A stretch of DNA of 30,187 nucleotides from positions 1 through 30,187 of the forward strand of contig CAYMST010000021.1 of the NCBI GenBank assembly GCA_964393115.1. The letters are read 5' to 3'. This document shows positions 1-7,318 of this stretch, in pieces. Both the position numbers and the translations under genes were made by a program. Positions within the stretch are counted from its first letter, which is position 1, and every line of letters starts with the position of its first letter. Under the pieces are notes generated by a model, which did no database searches, was not told where the DNA came from, and saw only the letters and a program-made list of their open reading frames with translations. The DNA is from CAYMST01 sp964393115 (GTDB lineage Bacteria > Bacteroidota > Bacteroidia > Cytophagales > Cyclobacteriaceae).

Positions 1-1426
1 TCTCATCATTCAAGGCTATAAACTGATTTACCGAGTTTAGGGCGTTGAAAATAAAATGAGGGTTCATTTGACTCCTCAGCGATTTCAGTGCAAGCATCTG
101 TCCTCTAATCTGACTCTGCTTTGCCTTTCGGAATATTAACCATGCACCAATCAAAGAAAGGACTAAGACGTTACAAAGTCCGTATATTACGAACTGCTGG
201 AACCGAATTTGACTGGTTTGTAAGGAACGGCTGGTTTCTTCAAGTTCATACTCCTTTTCATCTAAAGCAAGGTCCTTTGTGAATGCTTTTATATCCTTTT
301 GCTTCAGTAGTACGCTTTCTTTCTGTTTGATCGCCAATAGCCTGGAGGTATTTAGACTATCTATGGCCATACCGTACTTCTTATAGTAATTGATAGACTT
401 TTCCTTATCACCTGTCGCCAACCAAATTTCTGCCAGAGATCGATATACCTTGGATAGCTCGTCATAGTTTTTGAGTGATAAGGCTAAAGCTGCCGCATCT
501 TCAAGTTCCTTAATTCCTGATCTGGTTTGCCCTGTTTCAACGTATCGATCACCCAACTTTTGTTTCTCGATAACAACTTTAAGTGGTTCTCCTTTTGCCG
601 CGCTCGATTTAATTTTTTGTGAACGAAGTAGAATCTCTTCCTGAACTCGATTTTGTCGTTGATAGGCGTTGATTAGTTCATCATTAGACTCTTCCAAAAG
701 ATCGTTACTTAATGGTGCTATATCTGATTCCGCCTCAATAGCCTCCTGAAATAACTTTTCTCCGGCTTCTATTTCTCCGGACTTTAGTAAAATTCGGGAT
801 CGAACCGCCTTTGCTTTTTGGTCTAAGGAAGCATCCTTGTTACTCTTCAAAGATTGCTCTGCTTGATCGATAGAGATTAAGGCCGAATCGAGTTTCTCTA
901 ACTCTATGTAATTACTGGCAATATCTAACTGTGTCTGAACGGATTCCCGTTGGTTATCAGAAACCCGCTTCTTTTTTTCTAGATATCTGTTTGCCCGCTT
1001 ATATTGTTTTTGTTGTGTATGCGCCTTTGCTAAGCCGTCAAGCGCATTGATGTATGAAGTAGTCTCTATGTAATCTGGTTCCAGTTTCTTTAAAGCAATT
1101 TCATAGTTCTCAATGGCCAAAGACCATTCTGATAATTGTTCATTTATTCTCCCAATCTGAACGTAGCATCGTGCCTCGTCATACCTGTTTTTTTGGGTGA
1201 TGCTCAAGGCAAGTGCTTCTTCGACCATGTCTAGTGCCTTAGTTGGATTAGAGACCGCGATGTTTTCTGCCTCTTCAAGAAGTTCGGAAACACTTCTTTC
1301 CAGTGTAAGATTTCGCTTCGAAATACTCTTATACCTAGATGCTTTTTTGTCTTGAGCATAGAGCCTATGCTCGGTCCCAATTAGCAGCCATAATGCAGTA
1401 AGAAAGTACAACACTCCTCGAATCAT
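1..1426 (-). CDS. Sensor histidine kinase of the LytS/YehU type with N-terminal TPR-like repeats (partial)
   Basis: The minus strand is open from an ATG at 1426 to the left edge, giving about 475 residues; the 3' part lies outside the window. The protein begins with a hydrophobic segment (MIRGVLYFLTALWLL), a likely signal peptide or anchor. A long helical region follows with TPR-like units (for example ALDMVEEALALS and SIDQAEQSL), then a charged coiled-coil stretch, a membrane segment (VLVLSLIGAWLIF) and the His_kinase signature NPHFIFNAL, where the His is the expected phosphorylation site. The ATPase half is missing because of the edge. Such kinases usually pair with a LytTR response regulator, which may lie beyond the window. 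A promoter and a palindrome lie just upstream. The family call is firm; the stimulus is unknown. Confidence 0.88.
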   Translation of the reverse strand, partial: MIRGVLYFLTALWLLIGTEHRLYAQDKKASRYKSISKRNLTLERSVSELLEEAENIAVSNPTKALDMVEEALALSITQKNRYDEARCYVQIGRINEQLSEWSLAIENYEIALKKLEPDYIETTSYINALDGLAKAHTQQKQYKRANRYLEKKKRVSDNQRESVQTQLDIASNYIELEKLDSALISIDQAEQSLKSNKDASLDQKAKAVRSRILLKSGEIEAGEKLFQEAIEAESDIAPLSNDLLEESNDELINAYQRQNRVQEEILLRSQKIKSSAAKGEPLKVVIEKQKLGDRYVETGQTRSGIKELEDAAALALSLKNYDELSKVYRSLAEIWLATGDKEKSINYYKKYGMAIDSLNTSRLLAIKQKESVLLKQKDIKAFTKDLALDEKEYELEETSRSLQTSQIRFQQFVIYGLCNVLVLSLIGAWLIFRKAKQSQIRGQMLALKSLRSQMNPHFIFNALNSVNQFIALNDE

Positions 1427-1464
1427 GGACACAATATAGCATTTTGAAAATTAACGTAACGGAC

Positions 1465-1494
1465 CAAAACTAGCCGGAAAACCTTTCTCACTAA
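1465..1494 (-). promoter_or_regulatory. Putative Bacteroidota promoter of the histidine kinase gene
   Basis: On the minus strand TAGTTTTG (1472-1465) fits the TAnnTTTG -7 element. A TTA at 1494-1492 lies 19 bases upstream in the -33 position. The start codon at 1426 lies about 38 bases after the -7 box. This is a motif match only. Confidence 0.45.
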
Positions 1495-1501
1495 CCCAAA
1501 T

Positions 1502-1526
1502 GAACTCTTCACTAAGTGAAAAGTTC
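1502..1526. repeat. 25-nt palindrome in a divergent intergenic region; candidate operator
   Basis: Arms GAACTCTTCACT (1502-1513) and AGTGAAAAGTTC (1515-1526) are inverted copies with one mismatch around a single central base. The element lies between the divergent histidine kinase and VWA genes, just upstream of the predicted kinase -33 box. No T-run follows on either strand, so a protein-binding site is more likely than a terminator. The binding protein is unknown. Confidence 0.5.
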
Positions 1527-1603
1527 TGCTCTCTAAATGGCGCTATTTTCTTTCCTATTAAAGACTGATCTTGGTCAAAAAAAGGAAATAAAACATAGAA
1601 ATT

Positions 1604-2758
1604 ATGCATAGATCATGTAAAGAGTCATATCGAGTAGGGGTCAGTTTACTTTTGATTTTTGGCTTCCTGACCACAATTAAATTAACGGCTGGAACTACTG
1701 ATGTAAAACGAAGTCAGAGTAAGCAAGAAATCATGTTAGCGCTTCTGTTGGATACATCCAACAGTATGGACGGGTTAATAAGTCAGGCCAAGTCTCAGCT
1801 ATGGACTATTGTAAACGAACTGTCAGCGGCCAAATGTTCTGATGGAACTCCACCGGAAATTAGCATTGCGTTGTTTGAATACGGAAACAGCCGGCTACCT
1901 GCATCCGAAGGTTACATCCGAATGGTAGCAAACCTTACTGGAGACTTGGATGAGATATCAAAGAAGCTATTTGAGCTAACTACGAATGGTGGTGATGAGT
2001 ACTGTGGACAAGTGATCAAGCGCTCGATTGATCAGTTGGGTTGGTCCGAATCGAATGCTGATCTTAAAATGATCTTTATTGCAGGCAATGAGCCATTCAC
2101 CCAAGGATCGGTCAACTTCAGGACTTCATGTGGCATTGCGAAAGAAAAAGGTATAGTAGTCAATACAATTTTTTGTGGGCCATATAATGAAGGTGTACGG
2201 ACAAGTTGGAGAGAAGGTGCTTCACTTACAGGTGGCTCTTACATGAGCATCGAGCAGGACCGAAAAACAGTTTATGTTCGAACACCATATGATGACAAAA
2301 TCGATGAGTTGAATACAGCGCTTAACGACACCTATATCTATTACGGTTCTCAGGGGCATGAGAAGAAAGAAATGCAGCGTATTCAGGACAGTAATGCCGC
2401 TTCTTTTGGTAAGGAAAATAAAGTTAAAAGAGCCATTTCTAAGAGTTCGCATGTCTATAAAAACAGCAGTTGGGATTTGGTAGACGCCATGGAAGATGAA
2501 AGTGATATTATTTATGAGGTGGAAGAGGAGAGCTTACCGGAAGAAATGAAGGGCATGAGTAATGAGGAGAAAAAATACTATGTAAATCAGCAAGCGGCAA
2601 AGAGGAAGTCTATTAAGGCAGAAATCAATACGTTGAGTGCAAAAAGAAAGCAGTACATAGACGAGAACCAGCCACGAGAAAACAGTGAGGGGATGTTAGA
2701 TCAGGCCTTGATTAAATCCATAAAAACGCTTGCTAAAACTAAGAACTTAAGTTTTTAA
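1604..2758 (+). CDS. Secreted von Willebrand factor A (VWA) domain protein
   Basis: 384 residues. Residues 1-30 form a signal peptide (positive start, LLLIFGFLTT core, probable cleavage near TAG), so the protein is exported. The VWA domain starts at about residue 42 and has the metal-site motif D50-T-S52-N-S54-M; a later TTNGGDE probably supplies the Thr/Asp part. Cysteines at about 78, 134, 176 and 190 could form disulfides. The C-terminal third (from about residue 240) is charged and helical, rich in Lys, Glu and Gln, with no domain I recognise. The gene is divergent from a sensor kinase. VWA domains bind protein ligands through a metal ion; the partner here is unknown. Start chosen for the signal peptide; no clear ribosome binding site, as is common in this phylum. 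Confidence 0.8.
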   Translation: MHRSCKESYRVGVSLLLIFGFLTTIKLTAGTTDVKRSQSKQEIMLALLLDTSNSMDGLISQAKSQLWTIVNELSAAKCSDGTPPEISIALFEYGNSRLPASEGYIRMVANLTGDLDEISKKLFELTTNGGDEYCGQVIKRSIDQLGWSESNADLKMIFIAGNEPFTQGSVNFRTSCGIAKEKGIVVNTIFCGPYNEGVRTSWREGASLTGGSYMSIEQDRKTVYVRTPYDDKIDELNTALNDTYIYYGSQGHEKKEMQRIQDSNAASFGKENKVKRAISKSSHVYKNSSWDLVDAMEDESDIIYEVEEESLPEEMKGMSNEEKKYYVNQQAAKRKSIKAEINTLSAKRKQYIDENQPRENSEGMLDQALIKSIKTLAKTKNLSF

Positions 2759-2884
2759 TCCTTCGAGTATTTACCTTGAACTACTAAATTTCGAATAAGG
2801 TTTATTTTGAAGCTTTCGTGTTTGACCGATGTAGTATTTGTCAAATTTTTCTGAGAATAGAATTTAAACGGAGAATGACATAAG

Positions 2885-2968
2885 TACCAGGAGCGGGACT
2901 TGAACCCGCACGACCCGAGGGTCACAAGATTTTAAGTCTTGCGTGTCTACCAATTCCACCATCCCGGC
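2885..2968 (-). tRNA. tRNA-Leu (anticodon TAA)
   Basis: 84 nt. The acceptor arm GCCGGGA pairs with TCCTGGT (two G-U pairs), with discriminator A. The anticodon stem is CAAGA/TCTTG with loop CTTAAAA, so the anticodon is TAA. A long variable arm (ACCC/GGGT) makes it a class II tRNA, as expected for Leu. The T arm is GCGGG/CCCGC with loop TTCAAGT. CCA is not encoded. Confidence 0.97.
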
Positions 2969-2984
2969 ATTAATGAGGTGGGAA

Positions 2985-3010
2985 TGTTTGAAATTCTTTT
3001 ATTTCAAACA
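2985..3010. repeat. 10-bp perfect hairpin between the two tRNAs
   Basis: TGTTTGAAAT (2985-2994) and ATTTCAAACA (3001-3010) pair perfectly around a 6-base loop. It lies between a terminator-like hairpin and the 5' end of tRNA-Leu. No T-run follows on the minus strand. It could be a processing structure or part of a control region. Confidence 0.55.
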
Positions 3011-3036
3011 AAAAAAATGTGAGCGAAACTCACATT
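3011..3036 (-). terminator. Intrinsic terminator after tRNA-Gly
   Basis: On the minus strand AATGTGAG, loop TTTCG and CTCACATT form an 8-bp stem, followed at once by a run of T (the A-run 3011-3017 on the plus strand). This is a classical intrinsic terminator, placed 5 bases after tRNA-Gly and before tRNA-Leu. Confidence 0.7.
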
Positions 3037-3040
3037 CCTG

Positions 3041-3113
<73 letters not shown>

Positions 3114-3130
3114 TTGTTTTAAAAGGACTG

Positions 3131-3160
3131 CAAATGTAGGGAATGAATTAGATTAAACAA
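3131..3160 (-). promoter_or_regulatory. Bacteroidota-type promoter of tRNA-Gly
   Basis: On the minus strand TTG (3160-3158), a 19-base spacer and TACATTTG (3138-3131) match the -33/-7 consensus of the phylum exactly. Transcription should start near 3123, about 10 bases before the mature tRNA 5' end. This is the best promoter match in the window. Confidence 0.7.
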
Positions 3161-3168
3161 GCTTTTTC

Positions 3169-3369
3169 TTACTTTTTTAATTCATCAATGTCATTTCTAT
3201 CCTTAAGCTTTTTGTCTTCAACGTTTTTATTCAAAAATTTATTAAGATCATCAATATTTAAGTTGGTTGTGATCTCTCCGAACTTATCCACAGACATATC
3301 AAAGCCATCAAGGTTCTTATGAACCTTGGGCTTTTCTTCTTTATTGGGTGATACTTTCTTTTTCGACAT
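3169..3369 (-). CDS. Small, highly charged hypothetical protein overlapping the end of gltX
   Basis: 66 residues, beginning MSKKKVSPNK. It holds 15 Lys and 14 acidic residues, no Cys, no membrane segment, and is probably partly disordered with a helical C-terminal half (KFLNKNVEDKK). Its ATG lies inside gltX and overlaps its 3' end by 29 bases, so it may be translationally coupled to it. I do not recognise the family. The composition (few rare residues, sensible amphipathic stretches) and the coupled position favour a real gene over a chance frame, but only comparison with relatives would settle it. Confidence 0.6.
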   Translation of the reverse strand: MSKKKVSPNKEEKPKVHKNLDGFDMSVDKFGEITTNLNIDDLNKFLNKNVEDKKLKDRNDIDELKK

Positions 3370-4897
3370 TTATCTTTTCAATTGATGCTAAAATTCTACT
3401 AGAAGCCAGTTCCATACCCATAATAGCGATGATCTTCATTAGATCCGGGCCGCCACCTTTTCCGGTTAGCGCTACGCGTAAACTTTGCATGACCGCACCA
3501 GGTTTGATTTCATTCTCCTCGCAGACGCCTTGAAATGCCGCTTGGATAGTATCACTGGTTGCATCAGATAACCCTGACAGACGTTGTGCAAACGCTGATA
3601 AGACTTCGGCCACTTTATCATTCCATTTTTTCTTGATCACCTTGCGATCAAACTCGTTAGGTTGACTAAAGAAAAAGGCACTCTGATCAACAAAATCTAG
3701 TGTAGTATTCACTCGCTCTTGTAGTAAAGAAACGATATCCTCTAGGTTGAAGTTCTGATATGCAATACCCTTGTCGTCAAGTTGCTCTTTTAACTCTTTA
3801 GCAAACGTTGTTGGCACTGCATTTTTAATATATTGTTGATTAAACCAAACGGCTTTTTCGATATCAAATTTTGCTCCGGCTTTATTAACACGTTCAAGTG
3901 AGAAAATTTTGCCCAGCTCATCTAGATCAAATAGTTCTTGTTCACCTCCGGGATTCCAACCAATGAAAGCCAGAAAATTTACAAAAGCTTCTGGCATATA
4001 TCCTGCCTCTCGAAAACCTAGAGTCGCATTGTCGTCACCAGTATTCCATGCTAAGGGAAATACAGGGAATCCGTGCTTATCACCGTCTCTTTTGCTCAGC
4101 TTGCCCTTTCCATCAGGTTTTAGGATTAATGGTAAATGAGCAAATTCTGGTATTTCATTCTCCCAGCCGAGCGCTTGGTATAAAAGAACGTGAATTGGCG
4201 TGGAAGGAAGCCATTCTTCACCCCTAATGACATGTGATATCTTCATTAGATGATCATCTACCACGTTAGCTAGGTGGTATGTAGGAAGTCCATCAGACTT
4301 CATGATGACTTTGTCATCCAGAGTGGAAGTGTGAACGTTAACCGTTCCGCGAATCTGATCAGAAAAGCTTATTTCATTCTTTGGATCTACGTTAAGACGG
4401 ATAACATAAGGCTTACCAGTCTTGATATTTTCTTCTACCTTGTCCTCTGATAAGGTGAAGGAGTTTTTCATGCTCGTTCTAGAGGCCGCGTTATAGGCTA
4501 GTGTTGACGACCCCATTTCCTTGAGCTTCTCCCGCATAGCATCGAGTTCTTCAGGGGTGTCAAATGCGTAATATGCATGACCCTTGTCTATGAGATCCTG
4601 TGCATATTTTTGGTAGATTTCTTTGCGCTCAGATTGTTTGTAGGGACCATAATCACCACCTACACCCATTCCTTCGTTTGGCATCAAGCCGCTCCATTCA
4701 AGAGATTTAAAGATATAATCTTCAGCACCGGGTACGAATCGTGTTTGGTCCGTATCCTCTATTCTGATGACAAATTTGCCTTTATGTCGCTTCGCAAATA
4801 GATAGTTGTACATAGCAGTTCTTAATCCACCAATGTGTAACGGTCCAGTTGGACTCGGCGCGAAACGCACTCTGACTTCTTGTTCTGATTTCATCAA
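3341..4897 (-). CDS. gltX: Glutamate--tRNA ligase
   Basis: 518 residues, a normal length for a bacterial GluRS. It charges tRNA(Glu) with glutamate in the cytoplasm. It is a class I synthetase: residues 12-24 carry APSPTGPLHIGG, where H21-I-G-G24 is the HIGH motif in the form usual for GluRS, and further on KLSKRDGD is the KMSKS loop. The stretch RIEDTDQTR, conserved in GluRS, is also present. The protein starts with two Met codons (4897 and 4894). The next gene downstream is the small overlapping 66-residue frame, then the two tRNA genes on the same strand. A 7-bp hairpin lies in the leader region. The call is firm. Confidence 0.97.
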   Translation of the reverse strand: MMKSEQEVRVRFAPSPTGPLHIGGLRTAMYNYLFAKRHKGKFVIRIEDTDQTRFVPGAEDYIFKSLEWSGLMPNEGMGVGGDYGPYKQSERKEIYQKYAQDLIDKGHAYYAFDTPEELDAMREKLKEMGSSTLAYNAASRTSMKNSFTLSEDKVEENIKTGKPYVIRLNVDPKNEISFSDQIRGTVNVHTSTLDDKVIMKSDGLPTYHLANVVDDHLMKISHVIRGEEWLPSTPIHVLLYQALGWENEIPEFAHLPLILKPDGKGKLSKRDGDKHGFPVFPLAWNTGDDNATLGFREAGYMPEAFVNFLAFIGWNPGGEQELFDLDELGKIFSLERVNKAGAKFDIEKAVWFNQQYIKNAVPTTFAKELKEQLDDKGIAYQNFNLEDIVSLLQERVNTTLDFVDQSAFFFSQPNEFDRKVIKKKWNDKVAEVLSAFAQRLSGLSDATSDTIQAAFQGVCEENEIKPGAVMQSLRVALTGKGGGPDLMKIIAIMGMELASSRILASIEKINVEKESITQ

Positions 4898-4942
4898 TTT
4901 ACCTGTAAGTAATTATTTGTTTATCGGGAACCTCAAAACAGA

Positions 4943-4962
4943 CCCTTCAAATAAGTGAAGGG
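4943..4962. repeat. 7-bp hairpin upstream of gltX
   Basis: CCCTTCA (4943-4949) and TGAAGGG (4956-4962) pair perfectly around a 6-base loop, 46 bases upstream of the gltX start. No T-run follows on either strand. It could be a leader structure or an operator. Confidence 0.4.
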
Positions 4963-5052
4963 GATATTCAATTCATCCACAAAATTAGTGCTTACTTTTC
5001 GATTTACACATCTGTTAGGAAAAACGATGGCAGTCAATAGAAGTCGCTTAGC

Positions 5053-5071
5053 AAAAGCCTTTGCCAAGGCT
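5053..5071 (-). terminator. Probable weak terminator after ridA
   Basis: On the minus strand AGCCTT, loop GGCA and AAGGCT form a 6-bp stem followed by TTTT, 20 bases past the ridA stop codon. The T-run is short, so the call is tentative. It would close the operon that begins with the GT5-like gene. Confidence 0.4.
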
Positions 5072-5090
5072 AGCTCGGATTAGATTTTAA

Positions 5091-5468
5091 TTACCCAACT
5101 GCCACACAAGAAATTTCTACTTGTGATCCCTTGGGAAGAGCTTTTACTTCAACTGTTTCGCGAGCAGGTGCAGAGGATGCAAAATAGCTTCCGTATATTT
5201 CATTGACCGTACCAAATTGGCTCAGATCTGTCAAGAAAATACTTGTCTTAACCACGTCCTCAAGTGTTAATCCAGCCGCCGCTAGAACACTTTTTAAATT
5301 AGAAATAACCTGATGTGTTTGCTCTTCGACTTTATTACTTACAATATGCCCTGATTTTGGGTCAAGAGGAATCTGGCCAGATACGTATACCGTAGAGTCT
5401 ACTTTAATGGCCTGAGAGTATGGTCCAATAGGCTCAGGAGCATTTTTAGTATAAATTATTTCCTTCAT
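5091..5468 (-). CDS. ridA: RidA family reactive intermediate (enamine/imine) deaminase
   Basis: 125 residues, the full length of a RidA/YjgF/UK114 protein. Typical family stretches are present: APEPIGPYSQA near the N-terminus, VSGQIPLDP, NLKSVLAAAG and, near the C-terminus, PARETVEV, whose Arg is the conserved active-site residue. The family forms trimers in the cytoplasm and speeds hydrolysis of reactive enamines and imines made by PLP enzymes such as threonine dehydratase. The ATG follows the glmS stop codon with no base between, so co-translation with glmS is likely. The operon may place it near an amine-handling enzyme, but a specific link to GlmS is inference. Confidence 0.93.
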   Translation of the reverse strand: MKEIIYTKNAPEPIGPYSQAIKVDSTVYVSGQIPLDPKSGHIVSNKVEEQTHQVISNLKSVLAAAGLTLEDVVKTSIFLTDLSQFGTVNEIYGSYFASSAPARETVEVKALPKGSQVEISCVAVG

Positions 5469-7304
5469 TTATTCGACAGTTACGGATTTAGCAAGGTTTC
5501 TCGGTTGGTCTACGTTACATCCGCGCATTACAGCGATGTGGTAGGAGAGTAATTGAAGGGGCACAACAGATACCAAAGGCATTAAAGCACTGTGTGTATT
5601 TGGAATTTCAATAACAAAGTCGGCCATTTTTGGGATCAAGGCATCTCCTTCGGTAACCACCGCAATGACGATCCCTTTTCGTGCTTTTACCTCTTGTATA
5701 TTCGAGGCAATTTTGTCGTATGAGCTATCTCTCGTGGCGATTACCACAACAGGCATGTCCTCATCGATAAGCGCAATAGGGCCATGTTTCATCTCGGCTG
5801 CCGGATAACCTTCAGCGTGGATGTAGGATATTTCTTTAAGCTTAAGTGCTCCTTCTAGAGCCACAGGGAAGTTATACCCTCTACCTAGATATAGAAAGTT
5901 TCTAGCATCTTTAAACAACGATGCGATATGAGCAATTTTGTCATTGGTCTCGAGAACTTTTTCTATTTTTTTCGGAATAAGCTCTAAGTCAACTAATATT
6001 TCTCTGAACTCCGTTTCTGTGATGGTGCCTTTAGAACGAGCCGTTCTAAGCGCAATCATTAACAGAACAGTCAATTGACCGGTAAAAGCCTTCGTACTCG
6101 CAACACCTATTTCTGGTCCTGCGTGTAAGTAAGCACCTTCATGTGTGGATCGCGAAATCGAAGACCCGACGGTATTTACCACACCAAGAATAACAGCTCC
6201 TTTTTCTTTGGCCAATTCTATTGCGGCCAACGTATCGGCGGTTTCTCCAGATTGAGATATCGCAAATACGATGTCTCCTTCATTGATTACAGGGTTACGG
6301 TAACGAAACTCAGAGGCATACTCTACCTCAACAGGAATTCTACAGTACTCCTCAAATATATATTCTGCCACTAATCCAGCGTGCCATGATGTCCCACAGG
6401 CGACTATTATTATCCTGTTTGCTTCCTGAAGTGCCTTTTCATAGTTGGAAATTCCACCCAGCGTAAGCCTGTTACTCTTAGAATTGACACGACCGCGCAT
6501 GCAGTCAGAAATTGACTTAGGCTGTTCGAATATTTCTTTAAGCATAAAATGCTCATAACCGCCTTTCTCAATGGCTTCCAATTCCAAATCGAGCTTATGA
6601 ATGTACGGTGTCTGAGGCTTATCCTTTATATTCTTAATCTCCAAGTTATCACTGGTGACAACAGCAATTTCTTCATCTTTTAGGTACACCACTTCATTGG
6701 TGTACTCAATGATAGGAGTAGCATCTGAGGCAATCATATACTCTGATTTACCCAAACCAATCACCATGGGACTACCTTTTCGAGCAGCCACTAATTTGTC
6801 TGGTTCATCTTCTGAAATGATGATGACGGCGTACGCCCCGACTATATTCGATAAGGCAATCCGCAAGGCCTCAACTATATCAAGATCATTTTCTTTTTGT
6901 ATGTGCTCGACAAAGTTGACGAATACCTCTGTATCGGTTTCGCTGTGAAATGTATAGCCTCGTTTTATGAGGTCTTGCTTAAGCGAAGCGTAATTTTCAA
7001 TGATACCATTATGAATCATGGCGAGCCTGCCACTATTCGAACGGTGTGGGTGTGCGTTGACATCATTTGGTTCTCCATGTGTAGCCCACCGTGTATGACC
7101 TATTCCAATGGTTGAATTAAGCGACTTTTCGTTTAAAAGTAATTCGAGGTCGCTTACTTTACCTTTCTTTTTTGAAACATCAATGCCGTTTTGTAAGACG
7201 GCAATGCCAGAGCTGTCATAACCTCTATATTCAAGCCTTTTCAGTCCTTTGATTAATATAGGGCACGCTGGTTGATGACCAATGTAGCCGACGATTCCGC
7301 ACAT
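5469..7304 (-). CDS. glmS: Glutamine--fructose-6-phosphate aminotransferase (isomerizing)
   Basis: 611 residues, normal for GlmS. It makes glucosamine-6-phosphate from fructose-6-phosphate and glutamine, the entry step to UDP-GlcNAc for peptidoglycan and lipid A. The N-terminal glutaminase domain starts MCGIVGYIG with the catalytic Cys at 2; GHTRWATHG and HNGIIENY are also visible. Two SIS sugar-binding domains follow (ISQSGETADTLAA and the region near YLGRGYNFPVALEGALKLKE is the second). The C-terminus LAKSVTVE is the family signature. The start is 14 bases after the DUF4270 stop and the stop abuts ridA. No sign of a glmS ribozyme in the short leader. Confidence 0.97.
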   Translation of the reverse strand: MCGIVGYIGHQPACPILIKGLKRLEYRGYDSSGIAVLQNGIDVSKKKGKVSDLELLLNEKSLNSTIGIGHTRWATHGEPNDVNAHPHRSNSGRLAMIHNGIIENYASLKQDLIKRGYTFHSETDTEVFVNFVEHIQKENDLDIVEALRIALSNIVGAYAVIIISEDEPDKLVAARKGSPMVIGLGKSEYMIASDATPIIEYTNEVVYLKDEEIAVVTSDNLEIKNIKDKPQTPYIHKLDLELEAIEKGGYEHFMLKEIFEQPKSISDCMRGRVNSKSNRLTLGGISNYEKALQEANRIIIVACGTSWHAGLVAEYIFEEYCRIPVEVEYASEFRYRNPVINEGDIVFAISQSGETADTLAAIELAKEKGAVILGVVNTVGSSISRSTHEGAYLHAGPEIGVASTKAFTGQLTVLLMIALRTARSKGTITETEFREILVDLELIPKKIEKVLETNDKIAHIASLFKDARNFLYLGRGYNFPVALEGALKLKEISYIHAEGYPAAEMKHGPIALIDEDMPVVVIATRDSSYDKIASNIQEVKARKGIVIAVVTEGDALIPKMADFVIEIPNTHSALMPLVSVVPLQLLSYHIAVMRGCNVDQPRNLAKSVTVE

Positions 7305-7318
7305 TTTTTATTCTAAAT

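Noticed and set aside
5027..5083. 18-residue frame on the plus strand between gltX and ridA
   Set aside because: Its Ala/Lys-rich codons come from the hairpin AGCCTT-loop-AAGGCT, which is better explained as the terminator of ridA; no start signal and no neighbour on the same strand.
6655..6948. 97-residue frame antisense to glmS
   Set aside because: Shadow of the glmS coding region, low-complexity Ser/Thr composition, no supporting signals.
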